From assembly GCA_021782365.1 (NCBI GenBank), contig JAJXVB010000001.1:346223-410222 (forward strand): 64,000 nucleotides of DNA. Reading direction: 5' to 3'. Of the stretch, positions 18,012 through 28,385 are shown piece by piece; position 1 is the first letter of the stretch; each line of letters begins with the position of its first letter. The position numbers and the translations under genes were made by a program. The notes under the pieces are model-generated. The model searched no databases and was not told the DNA's origin. It saw only the letters and a list, made by a program, of their open reading frames with translations. The DNA comes from Pseudomonadota bacterium (GTDB lineage Bacteria; Pseudomonadota; Gammaproteobacteria; Burkholderiales; Gallionellaceae).

Positions 18012-19220
18012 CTAACACCAGGACTTACCTGACTTGTCATATTCCCTTGCGTATTTCTCCCAGTCGGAACGGATATTCACAGCCTGTCTGGCTGCAAGCT
18101 TCAACAAGCTCGCCTGCCAGTCGCGCCTCTCGCCGAATGCCATCCATTCGTCCGCAATCGCAGCCCCTGACCTCCCGCCGCTGCGCAAATGCCCCCAGGC
18201 TATGATTTCGCCCATGCTGCTTATCACCCGCTCTAGACGCTTGAACTTTCCATTCCATCCGGAAAGCTGGAGCCTGTCCGCGGTGGGCTGCAGCCCCTTT
18301 AGCAGGAATGGCTTGCCATCGAAGTTCACCGCATTGAGAAAGGCCGGAGAGATCGCCTGCGCCCATTGCTGAACATTGACGACGCGATGCGCCTCGCTCT
18401 CCCATGATGGCTGCCTGTGAACGAGATAGGGCGTAAGCGCGCTCGGCGTCGCCTCCTTCAGATCGAGCAGGAAATTTTCGTCCGGGCTGCCCCGCCCCTC
18501 TATCAGCACGGCATAACGTTGAAGGCCAAGGCTGCCGGTTCCGGCAATCCGCCTAGCAGCATCCAGCGGGCGGTAGAATCCTGGATGTTCCTGGCCGCGC
18601 GCATATTTCTCGACAAAGGCCATCACACGGGACTTTTCTTCGGAATCCAATTCCAGCGCATGCCTTCCATCGACCCTGATGCTGCGCATGCCTTTGCGCA
18701 ACCTAGTCCTGCTGTTCAAGAACGCCTCCCTGTGCCTCAGCCTCAATGGATTCAAAAGGCTCCTGATCATCCCGCTTGCGGTATCCCGCTCAACCCATCT
18801 GGCCTTGCCCGCGATGAGTGCAGCCGAATAGCTTGAAAGGCCGATCCGGCATAGCCTTTCTGCGTCCATGTCGGGCAGATTCAGGGAACTAGCTGCCACC
18901 AGAATGCTGGCGAGCCAGCGACCGAGTTCCCATGTCGCAGGTGCGAGCGCCGCCTCATCGAAATCGTTCATATCGAAATATACGAGCCGGTTATCTCCCT
19001 TGTAGGATCCGAAATTCTCCAGATGCAAATCCCCGCATATCCAGGCAACTGGCGCATCGTTGAGACGAGCGTCGTGAATCGGCCAGCCCTCGTAATAGAG
19101 GTGACAGGTGCCGCGCATGAAGGAAAAGGGGTTCTCGCGCATCGCACGGTACTTCATCGACAACCGCTCGGCTTCACGTCCCGAATTGTGCTTCAGTATG
19201 GAATCGACGATCTTGTTCAT
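18012..19220 (-). CDS. DUF2252 family protein
   Basis: A 402-residue protein with the family's kinase-like motifs: MRENPFSFMRGTCHLYY near the N-terminus, ICGDLHLENFGSY at about residue 70, and RLVYFDMNDFDEA just after. LKEATPSAL and SWESEAHRVVNVQQW follow further on. The motifs resemble the catalytic and metal loops of aminoglycoside-phosphotransferase-like folds, but no substrate is established to my knowledge. The ATG at 19220 is preferred because of the AAGG upstream; a start 11 codons earlier is possible. It diverges from the NRPS-like gene across about 125 bases, which is the only hint at partnership. Confidence 0.82.
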   Translation of the reverse strand: MNKIVDSILKHNSGREAERLSMKYRAMRENPFSFMRGTCHLYYEGWPIHDARLNDAPVAWICGDLHLENFGSYKGDNRLVYFDMNDFDEAALAPATWELGRWLASILVAASSLNLPDMDAERLCRIGLSSYSAALIAGKARWVERDTASGMIRSLLNPLRLRHREAFLNSRTRLRKGMRSIRVDGRHALELDSEEKSRVMAFVEKYARGQEHPGFYRPLDAARRIAGTGSLGLQRYAVLIEGRGSPDENFLLDLKEATPSALTPYLVHRQPSWESEAHRVVNVQQWAQAISPAFLNAVNFDGKPFLLKGLQPTADRLQLSGWNGKFKRLERVISSMGEIIAWGHLRSGGRSGAAIADEWMAFGERRDWQASLLKLAARQAVNIRSDWEKYAREYDKSGKSWC

Positions 19221-19344
19221 GTCCGCACCTTCTGTCAGAGTTGAGCCTTGCATATCCTACCCCAGGATTAGGAATCGGATCATTCAGCGTGGTAAACTTG
19301 TCCTAACCAAAGAACGGTTCCCTCATTCGGAATTTTCAAAATTT

Positions 19345-22300
19345 ATGATTTTGCGTGGCCCAAACCGCCCAGATCTGCTGCAATCCGAAACACTGCCCGA
19401 AATTTTCGAAGCGACCGCACGCAGGATGCCTGACAAGATCGCGCTGATTTCAGGCGCGCGCACCCTAAGCTATGCTGAGCTCGATGCGGCAGCCGACCGG
19501 CTCGCAAGCCGCCTGCTCGCTAATGGCGTTATGGCGGGTCAGATCATAGGCCTATGGCTGCCTCGCGGACCCGAGCTTCTGACAGCCCAGCTCGCGATAT
19601 GCAAGGCCGGAGCCGCATGGCTGCCCTTCGATGCAGACATCCCGGCCGCAAGGATAGACATCTGCATGTCAGACGCCCAAAGTCCGGGACTGCTCACCTG
19701 CCGAGCATTCTTGCCGCAGCTGGGAGACCATGCCCTTCTCTCCTGGACCATCGAGGACCTGCTTGAATCAGACGATGAGCCAAGGCTACGCAGAAGCAGT
19801 GACTTCGGACCTGACAGTCCCGCCTATGTGATCTACACATCGGGCTCCACCGGCAACCCCAAGGGCATCCTGATCAGCCAGCGCAGCATTTGCCATTTCC
19901 TGCGCAGCGAAAACGAAGTGCTGGGCGTGCGCGATGAAGACAAGGTCTATCAGGGCTTCTCGGTCGCCTTCGACATGTCCTTCGAGGAAATCTGGATAGC
20001 CTATCTTGTCGGCGCAACCCTCTGGCTTGCTCCTAAGGAAATCACCGGCGACCCGGACGCCCTGACAGCGGCGCTCGAGGAAAATCTCATCAGCGTGCTG
20101 CATGCCGTACCCACCCTGCTGGCCCTCCTCCCCAGGGACATACCCTCGCTCAGGCTGATCAACCTGGGCGGCGAGATGTGCCCACAGTCCCTGGTCGAGA
20201 GATGGGCAACGCCAGACCGCCAGCTCTTCAACACATACGGCCCGACAGAGGCCACGGTATCGGCAAGTCTTGCGCAACTGCACAGGGGAGAACCCGTCAC
20301 GATAGGCAAGCCTCTGCCCAACTATGGACTGCTCGTGGTGGATAGCGATCTCAAGCTTGCCCCCCAGGGGGAGACCGGCGAGCTCTGCATCACCGGACCA
20401 GGAGTGGCTCAAGGGTATCTCGGCCGCCCCGATCTCACCTCGGAAAAATTCCTGGCCAATCCCTTTGCCCAGAGTGAACACGAAGCGCGTCTTTATCGCA
20501 CCGGCGACTTGGCTCATATCGATGAGTCGGGCAACATCCACTGCCTTGGCCGCGTGGACGATCAGGTCAAGATACGCGGCTTCAGAGTCGAACTCGGGGA
20601 GATCGAGGCCTTGCTCTCCAAGGAGCAAGGCATGGGAACTGCCGCGGTGATCATGAAGGATCTTGACGGCGTGGAGCAGCTCGTCGCCTATTATGTCGCC
20701 AATGCGGATGTCTCCACGACTTCGCTTCGCAAGAGCCTTTCCGAGAAACTGCCTCCCTACATGGTGCCCGCGCGCTTCGAAGCCCTGGAGGCAATGCCTC
20801 GCCTGACCTCGGGGAAGATAGACCGCAAGGCGTTGCGCGCGCTGACTTTGGCCGCATCCGTCCTGCCCGATGAATCAGACAAGCCGGAGAGCGAAGCAGA
20901 AGCCGCATTGTTTTCCGCCTTGCATCGCCTTTTCCCAGGACAGGCGCTGTTGCGCAAGGCGGATTTCTTCACCGATCTCGGCGGACATTCGCTGCTTGCC
21001 GCGCGCCTGGTTTCCCATTTGCGCGAGGATGCGCGTTTTGCCAATGCGACGGTCCACGACATCTATTCTCAAAGAAAGCTGGGATCGATCGCCAAGGCGC
21101 TCTCGGAAAAGGAGCTGCCGCCCGAAGCAGTCACCATTCATATCGCCGAGACGCCGAGGCTGCGGCGCATCCTTTGCAGCCTGGCCCAGGCAACGGTCAT
21201 CCCGCCTCTGGTATGCCTCAAGATGGCGCAATGGCTTTCTCCCTTCTTCACCTACCACTATTTCACCGGCGACCCCGGCGACACGATGTCGCGCGCGATC
21301 TTCGCATCGCTGCTGGTCTATCTGGTCGCGAACGTCGGCAGCTTCTTCTTCGCGATCGCCGCGAAATGGCTGATCATGGGCAGAGCCAAGGCAGGGCGCT
21401 ACCCTCTGTGGGGTGTCATGTATTTTCGCTGGTGGCTGGCAGACAGGATATGCGAGGTTCCTCCTCGGCATCTCCTGTCCGGCTCTTCGCTCAATGCGAT
21501 GTATTTGAGAGCCCTGGGCGCCAAGGTAGGACGCGACACGCTGATAGGCGCGCTGTCGATAAGGGCTCCCGACCTCCTGGAAATCGGAAACGGCGTATCC
21601 ATAGGCTCTTCCGTGAACCTCGAAAACGTCAGGGTCGAAGGGAACGAGCTGATCATGGGCAACATCCGAATAGGCGATGAAGCCGTGGTCGATTCCTATG
21701 CCGTGATCGAGGGCGAAAGCTCCATAGGGGAATATGCGCATCTCGGCGGGCTCGCATCCCTGTCTTCGGGAAAACATGTGCCCGATGCAGAGCGCTGGGA
21801 AGGTGCGCCTGCGCGCTTCGAGGCCAAGGCGGATATCCAGTCCAGAAGGCCTCGCGTCTCGGTATCAAAGTTACGCAGCGCCATGGAAACGCTCTTCTAT
21901 TTCCTTGGGGCGAATCTCGTCGCGATCGTTTTCTTCCTGCCGGTTTTTCCGAGCTTCATCCTGATCGACTGGCTGGACGGCCGCTGGCTTAACATCGCCG
22001 ATGCGCATGTCGCACCGCTGAGCGCCTTCCTTACCTACCTGATCCTTTCCATACCGGCAAGCGCCGTGCTGGTGATCGCGACCATACTGGCCTCGACAGG
22101 CTTCCGCTATCTCGTCCTTCCAAGGTTAAAGGAAGGCAGCTGGTCGGTGCACAGCATGGTGTACTTCAGCAAGTGGCTTAGCAACCAGATACAGGAATCC
22201 AGCCTTTTTGCGCTGCACGGCCTATATGCCACCGTATATGCGCCCTGGTGGTATCGGCTTCTCGGCGCGCGCATAGGCAAGGGGACCGAGATTTCAACGG

Positions 22301-23304
22301 CCCTGGGCGTTGTTCCGGACATGCTGACCGTGGGAGAGGACAGTTTCGTCGCAGACGGCGTGATGCTGGGAGACGAGCGCATAGAGGGAGGATGGATGAG
22401 CCTGAGACCCACGGTCATCGGCAACCGCACCTTCCTCGGCAACGGCGCCTTCGTGCCGGATGGCAGCATATTGCCGGACGACCTGCTGATCGGCGTGCAG
22501 TCCAGCGTGCCTGATAACGGCCTCATGAAACCGGGCGATACCTGGGTCGGCAACCCGCCCATCATACTGCCTGCGCGCGAACAGTTCGAAGGATACGACA
22601 AGCGCCTCACCTTCGAACCCAGCCTCATGCGGCGCATCAGCCGCGGCATCGTGGAAGGGCTGCGCATCGTGATGCCGATGGCCGTGGTGATCGCGGTTGG
22701 CTATCTCACGGTCGCGCTGGTGATGCCTCTTGCAAGCGCAGGGCTCCTTCTCGATACTCTGATCGCACTGTCGCTGGCGGGATTCCTCTACGGAATAGGC
22801 TCCTTCCTCTTCGTCGTGCTGATCAAATGGCTGGCGGTAGGCCGCTACAGGACCCGCTCCGTTCCGATGTGGACTTCATTCGTCTGGAGAAGCGAAGCGG
22901 TGACGAATCTGTATGAATCCATCGCCGTGCCCAATTTTGTGGAATTCCTGCGCGGCACCCCCATGCTGCCGCCCTGCATGCGGCTGCTTGGCTGCAAGAT
23001 GGGCAAGGGCATCTACATGGACACCACCTTCCTGACAGAATTCGACTGCGTGAGCATAGGCGACTATTCCGCAATCAACGGCTGGAGCGGCCCGCAGACT
23101 CATCTCTTCGAGGACCGCATCATGAAGATAGGCGAAGTGAGCATAGGGAAAGGCGTGACCGTAGGCCCGCGCGCGATCATCCTGTACGGCGCCCACATCG
23201 GCGATGGCGCATCGCTTGGCCCGATGACGCTGATACTCAAGGGGGAGAACATCCCCAAGGGTACCGGCTGGACGGGCTCCCCTGCCGTACCCCGGAGCGC
23301 ATGA
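19345..23304 (+). CDS. Pls/PosA-like single-module NRPS with membrane-embedded C-terminal domains
   Basis: A protein of about 1319 residues. Adenylation domain (about 20-490): YTSGSTGNPKG (about 164), TYGPTEATV, YRTGDLAHID, GKIDRKAL. Carrier domain with GGHS (Ser549). Then three repeats, each a membrane-segment pair or cluster (about 620-700, 850-930, 1105-1170) followed by a left-handed-helix hexapeptide-like domain (LGAKVGRDTLIG, LGARIGKGTEIST, LGCKMGKGIYMD). This A-T-TM-C1-C2-C3 plan is that of epsilon-poly-lysine synthetase and relatives, which polymerise one basic amino acid without a thioesterase. Aligning by eye to GrsA, the pocket begins D-M-E (235, 236, 239), as reported for Orn/Lys-activating domains; this is inference. 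The ATG at 19345 is the only start near the conserved N-terminus; its ribosome binding site is weak. Confidence 0.88.
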   Translation: MILRGPNRPDLLQSETLPEIFEATARRMPDKIALISGARTLSYAELDAAADRLASRLLANGVMAGQIIGLWLPRGPELLTAQLAICKAGAAWLPFDADIPAARIDICMSDAQSPGLLTCRAFLPQLGDHALLSWTIEDLLESDDEPRLRRSSDFGPDSPAYVIYTSGSTGNPKGILISQRSICHFLRSENEVLGVRDEDKVYQGFSVAFDMSFEEIWIAYLVGATLWLAPKEITGDPDALTAALEENLISVLHAVPTLLALLPRDIPSLRLINLGGEMCPQSLVERWATPDRQLFNTYGPTEATVSASLAQLHRGEPVTIGKPLPNYGLLVVDSDLKLAPQGETGELCITGPGVAQGYLGRPDLTSEKFLANPFAQSEHEARLYRTGDLAHIDESGNIHCLGRVDDQVKIRGFRVELGEIEALLSKEQGMGTAAVIMKDLDGVEQLVAYYVANADVSTTSLRKSLSEKLPPYMVPARFEALEAMPRLTSGKIDRKALRALTLAASVLPDESDKPESEAEAALFSALHRLFPGQALLRKADFFTDLGGHSLLAARLVSHLREDARFANATVHDIYSQRKLGSIAKALSEKELPPEAVTIHIAETPRLRRILCSLAQATVIPPLVCLKMAQWLSPFFTYHYFTGDPGDTMSRAIFASLLVYLVANVGSFFFAIAAKWLIMGRAKAGRYPLWGVMYFRWWLADRICEVPPRHLLSGSSLNAMYLRALGAKVGRDTLIGALSIRAPDLLEIGNGVSIGSSVNLENVRVEGNELIMGNIRIGDEAVVDSYAVIEGESSIGEYAHLGGLASLSSGKHVPDAERWEGAPARFEAKADIQSRRPRVSVSKLRSAMETLFYFLGANLVAIVFFLPVFPSFILIDWLDGRWLNIADAHVAPLSAFLTYLILSIPASAVLVIATILASTGFRYLVLPRLKEGSWSVHSMVYFSKWLSNQIQESSLFALHGLYATVYAPWWYRLLGARIGKGTEISTALGVVPDMLTVGEDSFVADGVMLGDERIEGGWMSLRPTVIGNRTFLGNGAFVPDGSILPDDLLIGVQSSVPDNGLMKPGDTWVGNPPIILPAREQFEGYDKRLTFEPSLMRRISRGIVEGLRIVMPMAVVIAVGYLTVALVMPLASAGLLLDTLIALSLAGFLYGIGSFLFVVLIKWLAVGRYRTRSVPMWTSFVWRSEAVTNLYESIAVPNFVEFLRGTPMLPPCMRLLGCKMGKGIYMDTTFLTEFDCVSIGDYSAINGWSGPQTHLFEDRIMKIGEVSIGKGVTVGPRAIILYGAHIGDGASLGPMTLILKGENIPKGTGWTGSPAVPRSA

Positions 23305-23828
23305 TGAGCATCGGGGCCCTGAACTGGCCTCAATGCCCTGAACGGCTTGACGGCATTGCGCTGATCCTGCTCGACCTTCCCCATGAAATACCGAGGGAAG
23401 AAGCGCGCCTCATGGCAAGGGCGGTGGTGAGAAACGCGGCGGCAAGACTGTTGAAAAAGCATGGGATAACGCTGATCGAGACGCCTGCCGGACCCAGGAT
23501 TTCGGAAGGCATCCACATCAGCCTGAGCTATGCCGAAGGCAAGGCGCTGATCGGCCTCTCAGATGAAAGGCCTCTGGGGGTGGATATCGTAAGGATTGCT
23601 TCCATTCCTGAGGCCGATGCGCTGACGAGGCTCTATCTTCCGCCCTGCGGGGATGCCGATTTCGAGCTCAACTGGGCCAGGATGGAGGCCTGCTGCAAAG
23701 CCCTTAATCTTCCGCTTGCCGAAATCGATGAGGAGAGGGAAAAGGCCTATTCAGGCTGCGATCTCCCAGAATGCCGGCAAATAAAAGGCTACAGGATGGC
23801 GGTCGCCTTTCCCGCCAGAAGTTCGTAA
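23301..23828 (+). CDS. 4'-phosphopantetheinyl transferase, short form
   Basis: A 175-residue Sfp-superfamily enzyme that would charge Ser549 of the upstream synthetase. Visible motifs: ISEGIHISLSYAEGKALIGLS, the metal-binding GVDIVRI (position of GIDIE in Sfp) and WARMEACCKALNLPL (the W-x3-EA-x2-K helix). It is shorter than Sfp (about 225). Its ATG overlaps the synthetase stop (ATGATGA), so the two are translationally coupled. The last 40 bases overlap the convergent atpG gene. Confidence 0.85.
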   Translation: MMSIGALNWPQCPERLDGIALILLDLPHEIPREEARLMARAVVRNAAARLLKKHGITLIETPAGPRISEGIHISLSYAEGKALIGLSDERPLGVDIVRIASIPEADALTRLYLPPCGDADFELNWARMEACCKALNLPLAEIDEEREKAYSGCDLPECRQIKGYRMAVAFPARSS

Positions 23829-24646
23829 CCCGCGATCACATCGAAGAGTTCCTCGTCTATGCCAGTCTGGCGCAGATGGTGGAAGTCCTGATTCAGCACC
23901 TCCAGGAGCTCGTCTATGTTTTTTTCCGCACGCCGCATCGAATTAAGGCGCGCGGCATTCTCGCTCGCAAGCGATTCGGCGCATGCGCGGAAAAGCGAGA
24001 TGAAGAGGTATTCGCTTATCAAGGCCTTTAGCGTTCCCTCTCCGATGACTTCCGGCAGGTTCCCGGTAGGCCACCGCTTCTTCGCAAGCCCGGCTTGCCA
24101 GGCAGCATCCAGAGGCAAAAGCCGCTGCATCACAGGTTCATAGACCGAGCCAGGCTCAGGGCGATTGTGGAACACATATACCCGTCCTGCCCCGTCCGCC
24201 TCCAGGGCCGCGAGGATGCGCCCCGTCGCCTTCGTGATCGCAGATATCGAATTAGGCACCGCAAAGCTTCGAACCATCCCGTAGGCTTCCAGGTATCCCT
24301 GCATGCGCTCCCCGATCACGAGCACATGCTTTTCGGATGACTCTCCCTCGAGTTTGCTGGCTACAAAATCCGCGAGCACCTCGTTGAATTGCCCTGCCAG
24401 CCCCTGGTCCGAACCGAAAACCACTGCGCAGAGATTCCCAGAGCCTAGAACCCTTGCCGCTTCCCTGCTTCTCAGGCAGGCGACCAGCCCGAGTTCGACA
24501 GCACGGTAATATTCGTCAAGCGATGCGACCGCTCTCTCATACTGCGCGATGCTGGATGCTGCGAGCGCCTTCATCGTTCGCACCACGGAGCCAAGCTCTG
24601 CCGCGCTGTCTATCTTGTGGCGCAGGCTTTCGACCGTTTCGCTCAT
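23789..24646 (-). CDS. atpG: N-type ATPase gamma subunit
   Basis: A 285-residue central-stalk subunit. The N-terminal helix [33 protein letters not shown] and the C-terminal helix [49 protein letters not shown] form the coiled coil. [13 protein letters not shown] lies at the Rossmann-like part. It is more divergent than F1 gamma, as expected of N-ATPases. It is last in the operon, overlapping atpA by 4 bases and the convergent transferase gene by 40. Confidence 0.92.
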   Translation of the reverse strand: MSETVESLRHKIDSAAELGSVVRTMKALAASSIAQYERAVASLDEYYRAVELGLVACLRSREAARVLGSGNLCAVVFGSDQGLAGQFNEVLADFVASKLEGESSEKHVLVIGERMQGYLEAYGMVRSFAVPNSISAITKATGRILAALEADGAGRVYVFHNRPEPGSVYEPVMQRLLPLDAAWQAGLAKKRWPTGNLPEVIGEGTLKALISEYLFISLFRACAESLASENAARLNSMRRAEKNIDELLEVLNQDFHHLRQTGIDEELFDVIAGYELLAGKATAIL

Positions 24647-26148
24647 GATGTCTGGAAAGGCAAGAGCGCATCGCTCGCGATCCGCAATATCGCCGCCCTG
24701 TCGTCATCGGCAAGCCTCTCTGCGGAAAAAAGGCGGACTGCGATCTCATCGGGAATTTCCGCCTTGTAGAGCACATGTTCCGCTTCGCGCATCTTCTCCA
24801 ATGGGACGCTGTCGAAAAATCCCGCCGTCAGCGCAAGCAAAATCGCGATCTGTCCCTGGACATCGACAGGGGAGAACTCTGGCTGCATGAGGCAGCTTCT
24901 GATGCGCTTACCATGCTCTATGATTTTAAGCGTGCTCTCATCCAATTTGGTGCCGAAGCGCGCGAATGTTTCCAGCTCCTCGAACTGCGCATAGGCGAGC
25001 TTAAGATCCCCTGCCACCGCAAGATAGGCAGGCCTCTGCGCCTTTCCTCCGACCCTTGAAACGGATTTCCCGACATCGACCGCGGGAAGGAGCCCCAGTT
25101 CGAAGAGCCTGGGCGATAAGTATATCTGCCCGTCCGTGATCGAGATCAGGTTGGTCGGAATGTAGGCCGCCATGTTCTGGGCCTCGGTCTCTATGATGGG
25201 CAGTGCGGTGAGAGATCCGCCGCCCAGCTCCTCTCTGAGATGGGTCGCACGCTCAAGCAGCCTGGAATGGATGTAGAAGATGTCTCCCGGGAATGCCTCC
25301 CGTCCCGGCGGGCGCCGCAGAAGCAGGGAGAGCTCCCGGTAGGCTCTGGCATGGTTGGTCAGATCGTCGTACACGATCAGCACATCCCGCCCTTCTTCCA
25401 TGAAATGCTCCGCGATGCTGGTCGCGGCATAGGGCGCGATATAGGCAAGCCCAGGAGGATCGTTTCCTTCCGTCACCACGACCACGGTGTATTCCATCGC
25501 GCCGTTTTCGCGCAGGCTTGCGATCGTCTTCGCAACGGCGGATGCGCGCTGCCCTATCGCGCAATAGACGCAGAGCACATCGCGCTGGTTCAGGATCGTG
25601 TCGATCGCGATCGCGGTCTTTCCCGTCTGCCTGTCTCCCAGGATCAGCTCTCTTTGCCCACGCCCTATGGGCACCAGCGCATCGACCACCTTGATGCCTG
25701 TCTGCAAAGGCACGGTGACGGGAGAGCGATCCATGATGTGAGGAGCAGGCCTCTCTATCGGCAGGCGCTTGTCGTAAATCACCGCCCCCTTTCCATCCAG
25801 GGGTCTTCCCAACGGATTCAACACCCGGCCTATCAGCCCCATGCCCACCGGCACATCCATCACATGCCCGCGCCGCTCGACCTCCGCTCCCGCATGAAGC
25901 TGCCAGTAGTCTCCCAGCAGAACCGCGCCTATCTCGTCTTCGTCGATGTTGAAGGCGATGCCGTACAGGTCGCCTGGAAATTTCAGCACCTCCTCGAAAC
26001 CCACGCCAGGCAATCCAGACACCCTTGCGATGCCGGTGGAAAGGCTCTCGACTGTCCCTATTTCCCTTCCCTTCAGCCGCGGATTGAAATTCTCCCGCGC
26101 ATCGTCTATCGCGGAAAAGGCGCGATCGAATGCATCGCCCAGCCTCAC
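24643..26148 (-). CDS. atpA: N-type ATPase alpha subunit
   Basis: A 501-residue nucleotide-binding subunit. The P-loop GDRQTGKTA is at about residue 172, preceded by [52 protein letters not shown] is the C-terminal signature. Compared with standard alpha subunits, the N-terminus ([33 protein letters not shown]) lacks the delta-binding extension form. It overlaps atpF and atpG by 4 bases on each side. Confidence 0.95.
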   Translation of the reverse strand: MRLGDAFDRAFSAIDDARENFNPRLKGREIGTVESLSTGIARVSGLPGVGFEEVLKFPGDLYGIAFNIDEDEIGAVLLGDYWQLHAGAEVERRGHVMDVPVGMGLIGRVLNPLGRPLDGKGAVIYDKRLPIERPAPHIMDRSPVTVPLQTGIKVVDALVPIGRGQRELILGDRQTGKTAIAIDTILNQRDVLCVYCAIGQRASAVAKTIASLRENGAMEYTVVVVTEGNDPPGLAYIAPYAATSIAEHFMEEGRDVLIVYDDLTNHARAYRELSLLLRRPPGREAFPGDIFYIHSRLLERATHLREELGGGSLTALPIIETEAQNMAAYIPTNLISITDGQIYLSPRLFELGLLPAVDVGKSVSRVGGKAQRPAYLAVAGDLKLAYAQFEELETFARFGTKLDESTLKIIEHGKRIRSCLMQPEFSPVDVQGQIAILLALTAGFFDSVPLEKMREAEHVLYKAEIPDEIAVRLFSAERLADDDRAAILRIASDALLPFQTS

Positions 26149-26885
26149 TTTTCCTCCCCGCTTCTCGCCTTGAAAAGCGCGTTGACTTCCTGCTCCAGCA
26201 AGTTGAGATAGTCGCCTATGCTCCAGGCGATCTTCTGGCCGCCTGCGATCAGCTCTATTCCTGAAAAGAGTCCGGGCTCAAGCTCATAGGCAATTTCGGC
26301 TTTGGAAAATCTTCTGATGGCTTCCTCAATGCTTGCGCGTACGGGAGGCTGCAGTTCGAATGCGCTCTTCACGACCAGCCTGTCCGTAAAGCTTGTCCCT
26401 GCGTCCATCCCGTTCAGGTGCCTGATGAACGCATAGGCGATGCGCTCTTCGAGATCGGCGCCCGCAAGATCCGCGAGGGTCTTCTTCGCAATCGCGAAAA
26501 CGCTTCCCCCTGCGCGCCGGGTGATCTCGCCGCTCAATGCACGGCGCTCCTCTTCGAGCGCCTTTCTGTTCTTCTCCCTCAAGGCATCCGCATCGCTTCT
26601 CGCCTCGCTCATCAGTTTCTCGCGCATGGCCGCCGCATCCGCCGACGCCTGGCGCAGCAATTCAGACTTCTGCTTTTCAAGGTCCTCGTTTTTATTTTTA
26701 TATTCCTCGCGTTCTGCCAGGGCCTGAGCCTGTTTCTCGGCAGCATCGGCAAGCTCCGTTGCGATGCGTTTCTCGCGCGCATCCAGCGCCTTCAATATCG
26801 GCGCATAAAGGAAGCGCTTCAACAACCACACCAGGACGAGGAAGTTGAATATCTGAGCCAGGACGGTGAACCAGTCTATCAGCAT
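26145..26885 (-). CDS. atpF: N-type ATPase peripheral-stalk subunit, b with delta-like C-terminus
   Basis: A 246-residue subunit, longer than a normal b subunit (about 156). It has one N-terminal membrane helix ([22 protein letters not shown]), a long charged coiled coil (about 35-140), and a C-terminal domain (about 165-246). The final stretch, with VRASIEEAI and [29 protein letters not shown], resembles the end of delta/OSCP (LIGGxxIRxGD...). No separate atpH is present, so this protein probably does both jobs; that is inference from the alignment by eye and the missing gene. Confidence 0.9.
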   Translation of the reverse strand: MLIDWFTVLAQIFNFLVLVWLLKRFLYAPILKALDAREKRIATELADAAEKQAQALAEREEYKNKNEDLEKQKSELLRQASADAAAMREKLMSEARSDADALREKNRKALEEERRALSGEITRRAGGSVFAIAKKTLADLAGADLEERIAYAFIRHLNGMDAGTSFTDRLVVKSAFELQPPVRASIEEAIRRFSKAEIAYELEPGLFSGIELIAGGQKIAWSIGDYLNLLEQEVNALFKARSGEEK

Positions 26886-26886
26886 G

Positions 26887-27168
26887 CTATCTTGCTGCCG
26901 TCTGCGCGATCACATGATTCCAGAAAGGGTTCGCGAAGATGAGTATCATCGCGACCACGAAACAGTAGATCGCGATCGACTCTATCATCGCCAGCCCCAC
27001 GAACAGGGTTCTGGTGATGGTGCTCGCCGCATCCGGCTGCTGCGCCAGGGAACTCAAAGCGGTCGAGACCGCACGCCCTTCGCCTAGCGCCGGGCCTATC
27101 CCTCCGATCGCGATCGTCAGCCCCGCCGTGATGACGGATGCCGTTGCGATGAGTGTTGCGTTATCCAT
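26887..27168 (-). CDS. atpE: N-type ATPase c subunit (rotor ring)
   Basis: A 93-residue hairpin of two membrane helices. Helix 1 contains GGIGPALGEGRAVSTALSSL with a membrane-facing Glu; the loop is AQQPDA; helix 2 has the ion-carrying Glu in GLAMIESIAIYCFVVAM. The E-S pair and the extra helix-1 Glu are found in N-type c subunits. Sequence-based papers proposed Na+ specificity for this pattern, while the Burkholderia pseudomallei N-type ring was reported to be H+ specific, so the ion cannot be assigned from sequence alone. Confidence 0.95.
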   Translation of the reverse strand: MDNATLIATASVITAGLTIAIGGIGPALGEGRAVSTALSSLAQQPDAASTITRTLFVGLAMIESIAIYCFVVAMILIFANPFWNHVIAQTAAR

Positions 27169-27169
27169 T

Positions 27170-27841
27170 TCATTCCTCCCTGGCTTTGGTTGCCGCCGCG
27201 ATGTATACGGTGGCGAGTATGGTGAAGATATAGGCCTGAACGAGCCCTGTCAGAAGGTCCAGCATGCTCATCAGGACCGGAAATATGAATGGCGTGACGG
27301 TCAAGAGGATCGCGATGACCATCGAGCCGCTCATGATGTTGCCGAAAAGGCGGATCGCAAGCGCGAGTGTTCTCGAAAGCTCTCCCACGATGTTGAAGGG
27401 AAGCATCAAGGGCGTCGGATCGAGATAGGACGCAAGATAGGCCTTGAATCCGGTCTCCATGATGCCGAAAAGGGGCACCGCGATGAAAACACAGATCGCA
27501 AGCCCTGCCGTCGTCGAAAGCGAACCTGTCGGAGGCTCGTATCCGGGTATGATTTCGCACAGGTTGGAAAGCGCCACGAACAGAAAAAGCGTGCCCAGAA
27601 ATCCGAGATATTTTTCGGGATGCGCGAGCCCCACCTCCTCGATCTGTTTGCTGGTCGTGCTCACGATGACTTCCAGCATGCCCTGCAGGCGCGGGATGCG
27701 CATGCCATCCGAGAGCCTCTTAGTCACAACGCGCGAGAAGACGACCATGACCAGCATCAGGCCCCATGTGGTCAGTATCGTGAGGTTGAGCTTGAAAAAG
27801 CCGTGCTGCCAGAGAATCACGTCGTCGGAGCTAAGGTGCAT
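27170..27841 (-). CDS. atpB: N-type ATPase a subunit
   Basis: A 223-residue membrane stator subunit. The essential arginine is in ALAIRLFGNIMSG, and helices such as FLGTLFLFVALSNLCEIIPGYEPPTGSLSTT match the family. The ATG at 27841 has GGGGGGAG upstream and gives the short N-terminus MHLSSDDVILWQHG typical of N-type a subunits. It overlaps atpR by 11 bases; atpE begins one base after its stop region. Confidence 0.94.
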   Translation of the reverse strand: MHLSSDDVILWQHGFFKLNLTILTTWGLMLVMVVFSRVVTKRLSDGMRIPRLQGMLEVIVSTTSKQIEEVGLAHPEKYLGFLGTLFLFVALSNLCEIIPGYEPPTGSLSTTAGLAICVFIAVPLFGIMETGFKAYLASYLDPTPLMLPFNIVGELSRTLALAIRLFGNIMSGSMVIAILLTVTPFIFPVLMSMLDLLTGLVQAYIFTILATVYIAAATKAREE

Positions 27842-28106
27842 GGCTCTCCCCCCTTGGAAATCCGATTGCGATGAGGCGCGCGACAACAAACCCCGCAAGG
27901 CAGGCGGCGATCCTCTTCCAGTCGCCATCTCCTATGAAATAAAAGCCGCATAACACCACCGCGCTTCGCAAGAGCAGGCTGCCCAGAAACCAGAGCGCGG
28001 GCCTTGGGGATGAAAGACCCTTTTTCACCGTCCACCAGAGCCCTCCGAAAAAGAACACGCCGAGTGCTGCGCCCATGGACAATGAAGAGATCAAGGATGC
28101 ATTCAT
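27831..28106 (-). CDS. atpR: N-ATPase accessory membrane protein AtpR
   Basis: A 91-residue protein with three predicted membrane segments (ISSLSMGAALGVFFFGGLWWTV; ALWFLGSLLLRSAVVLCGFYFI; RIAACLAGFVVARLIAIGF). The polar and charged residues inside the membrane region (R in LLLRSA and VVARL) are features described for AtpR of N-ATPases, a protein thought to help deliver ions to or from the c ring or to assist assembly. Its position between atpQ and atpB is diagnostic for this operon type. Confidence 0.88.
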   Translation of the reverse strand: MNASLISSLSMGAALGVFFFGGLWWTVKKGLSSPRPALWFLGSLLLRSAVVLCGFYFIGDGDWKRIAACLAGFVVARLIAIGFPRGESHAP

Positions 28107-28385
28107 TTATGGATTTCCCTGTTTTCCTTTGCAACCCAGCGCCATGCATTCAGGCAGCCCAGCGTCAGCCCTGCCATCAAAAGCGCAAGCGTCCACGAAT
28201 GGCGGCCGGGATAGCGATCATCAAGCCACAACCCGAGCGCCGTGCCAAGCAACGTCGGCACAGCGACCGACCAGCCTACGAGCCCCATCATGCCAAGGCC
28301 TGACCAGATGGTAACGCTTTTGCCCGCCTTGAGTTTTCGCCTCTCCTGCTCGCCCACCCTGCGGACGAAGTTCTTTTCCGAATCG

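Noticed and set aside
20875..21777. 300-codon minus-strand frame inside the NRPS-like gene
   Set aside because: It is antisense to the carrier domain and first hexapeptide domain; no homology is seen in the product.
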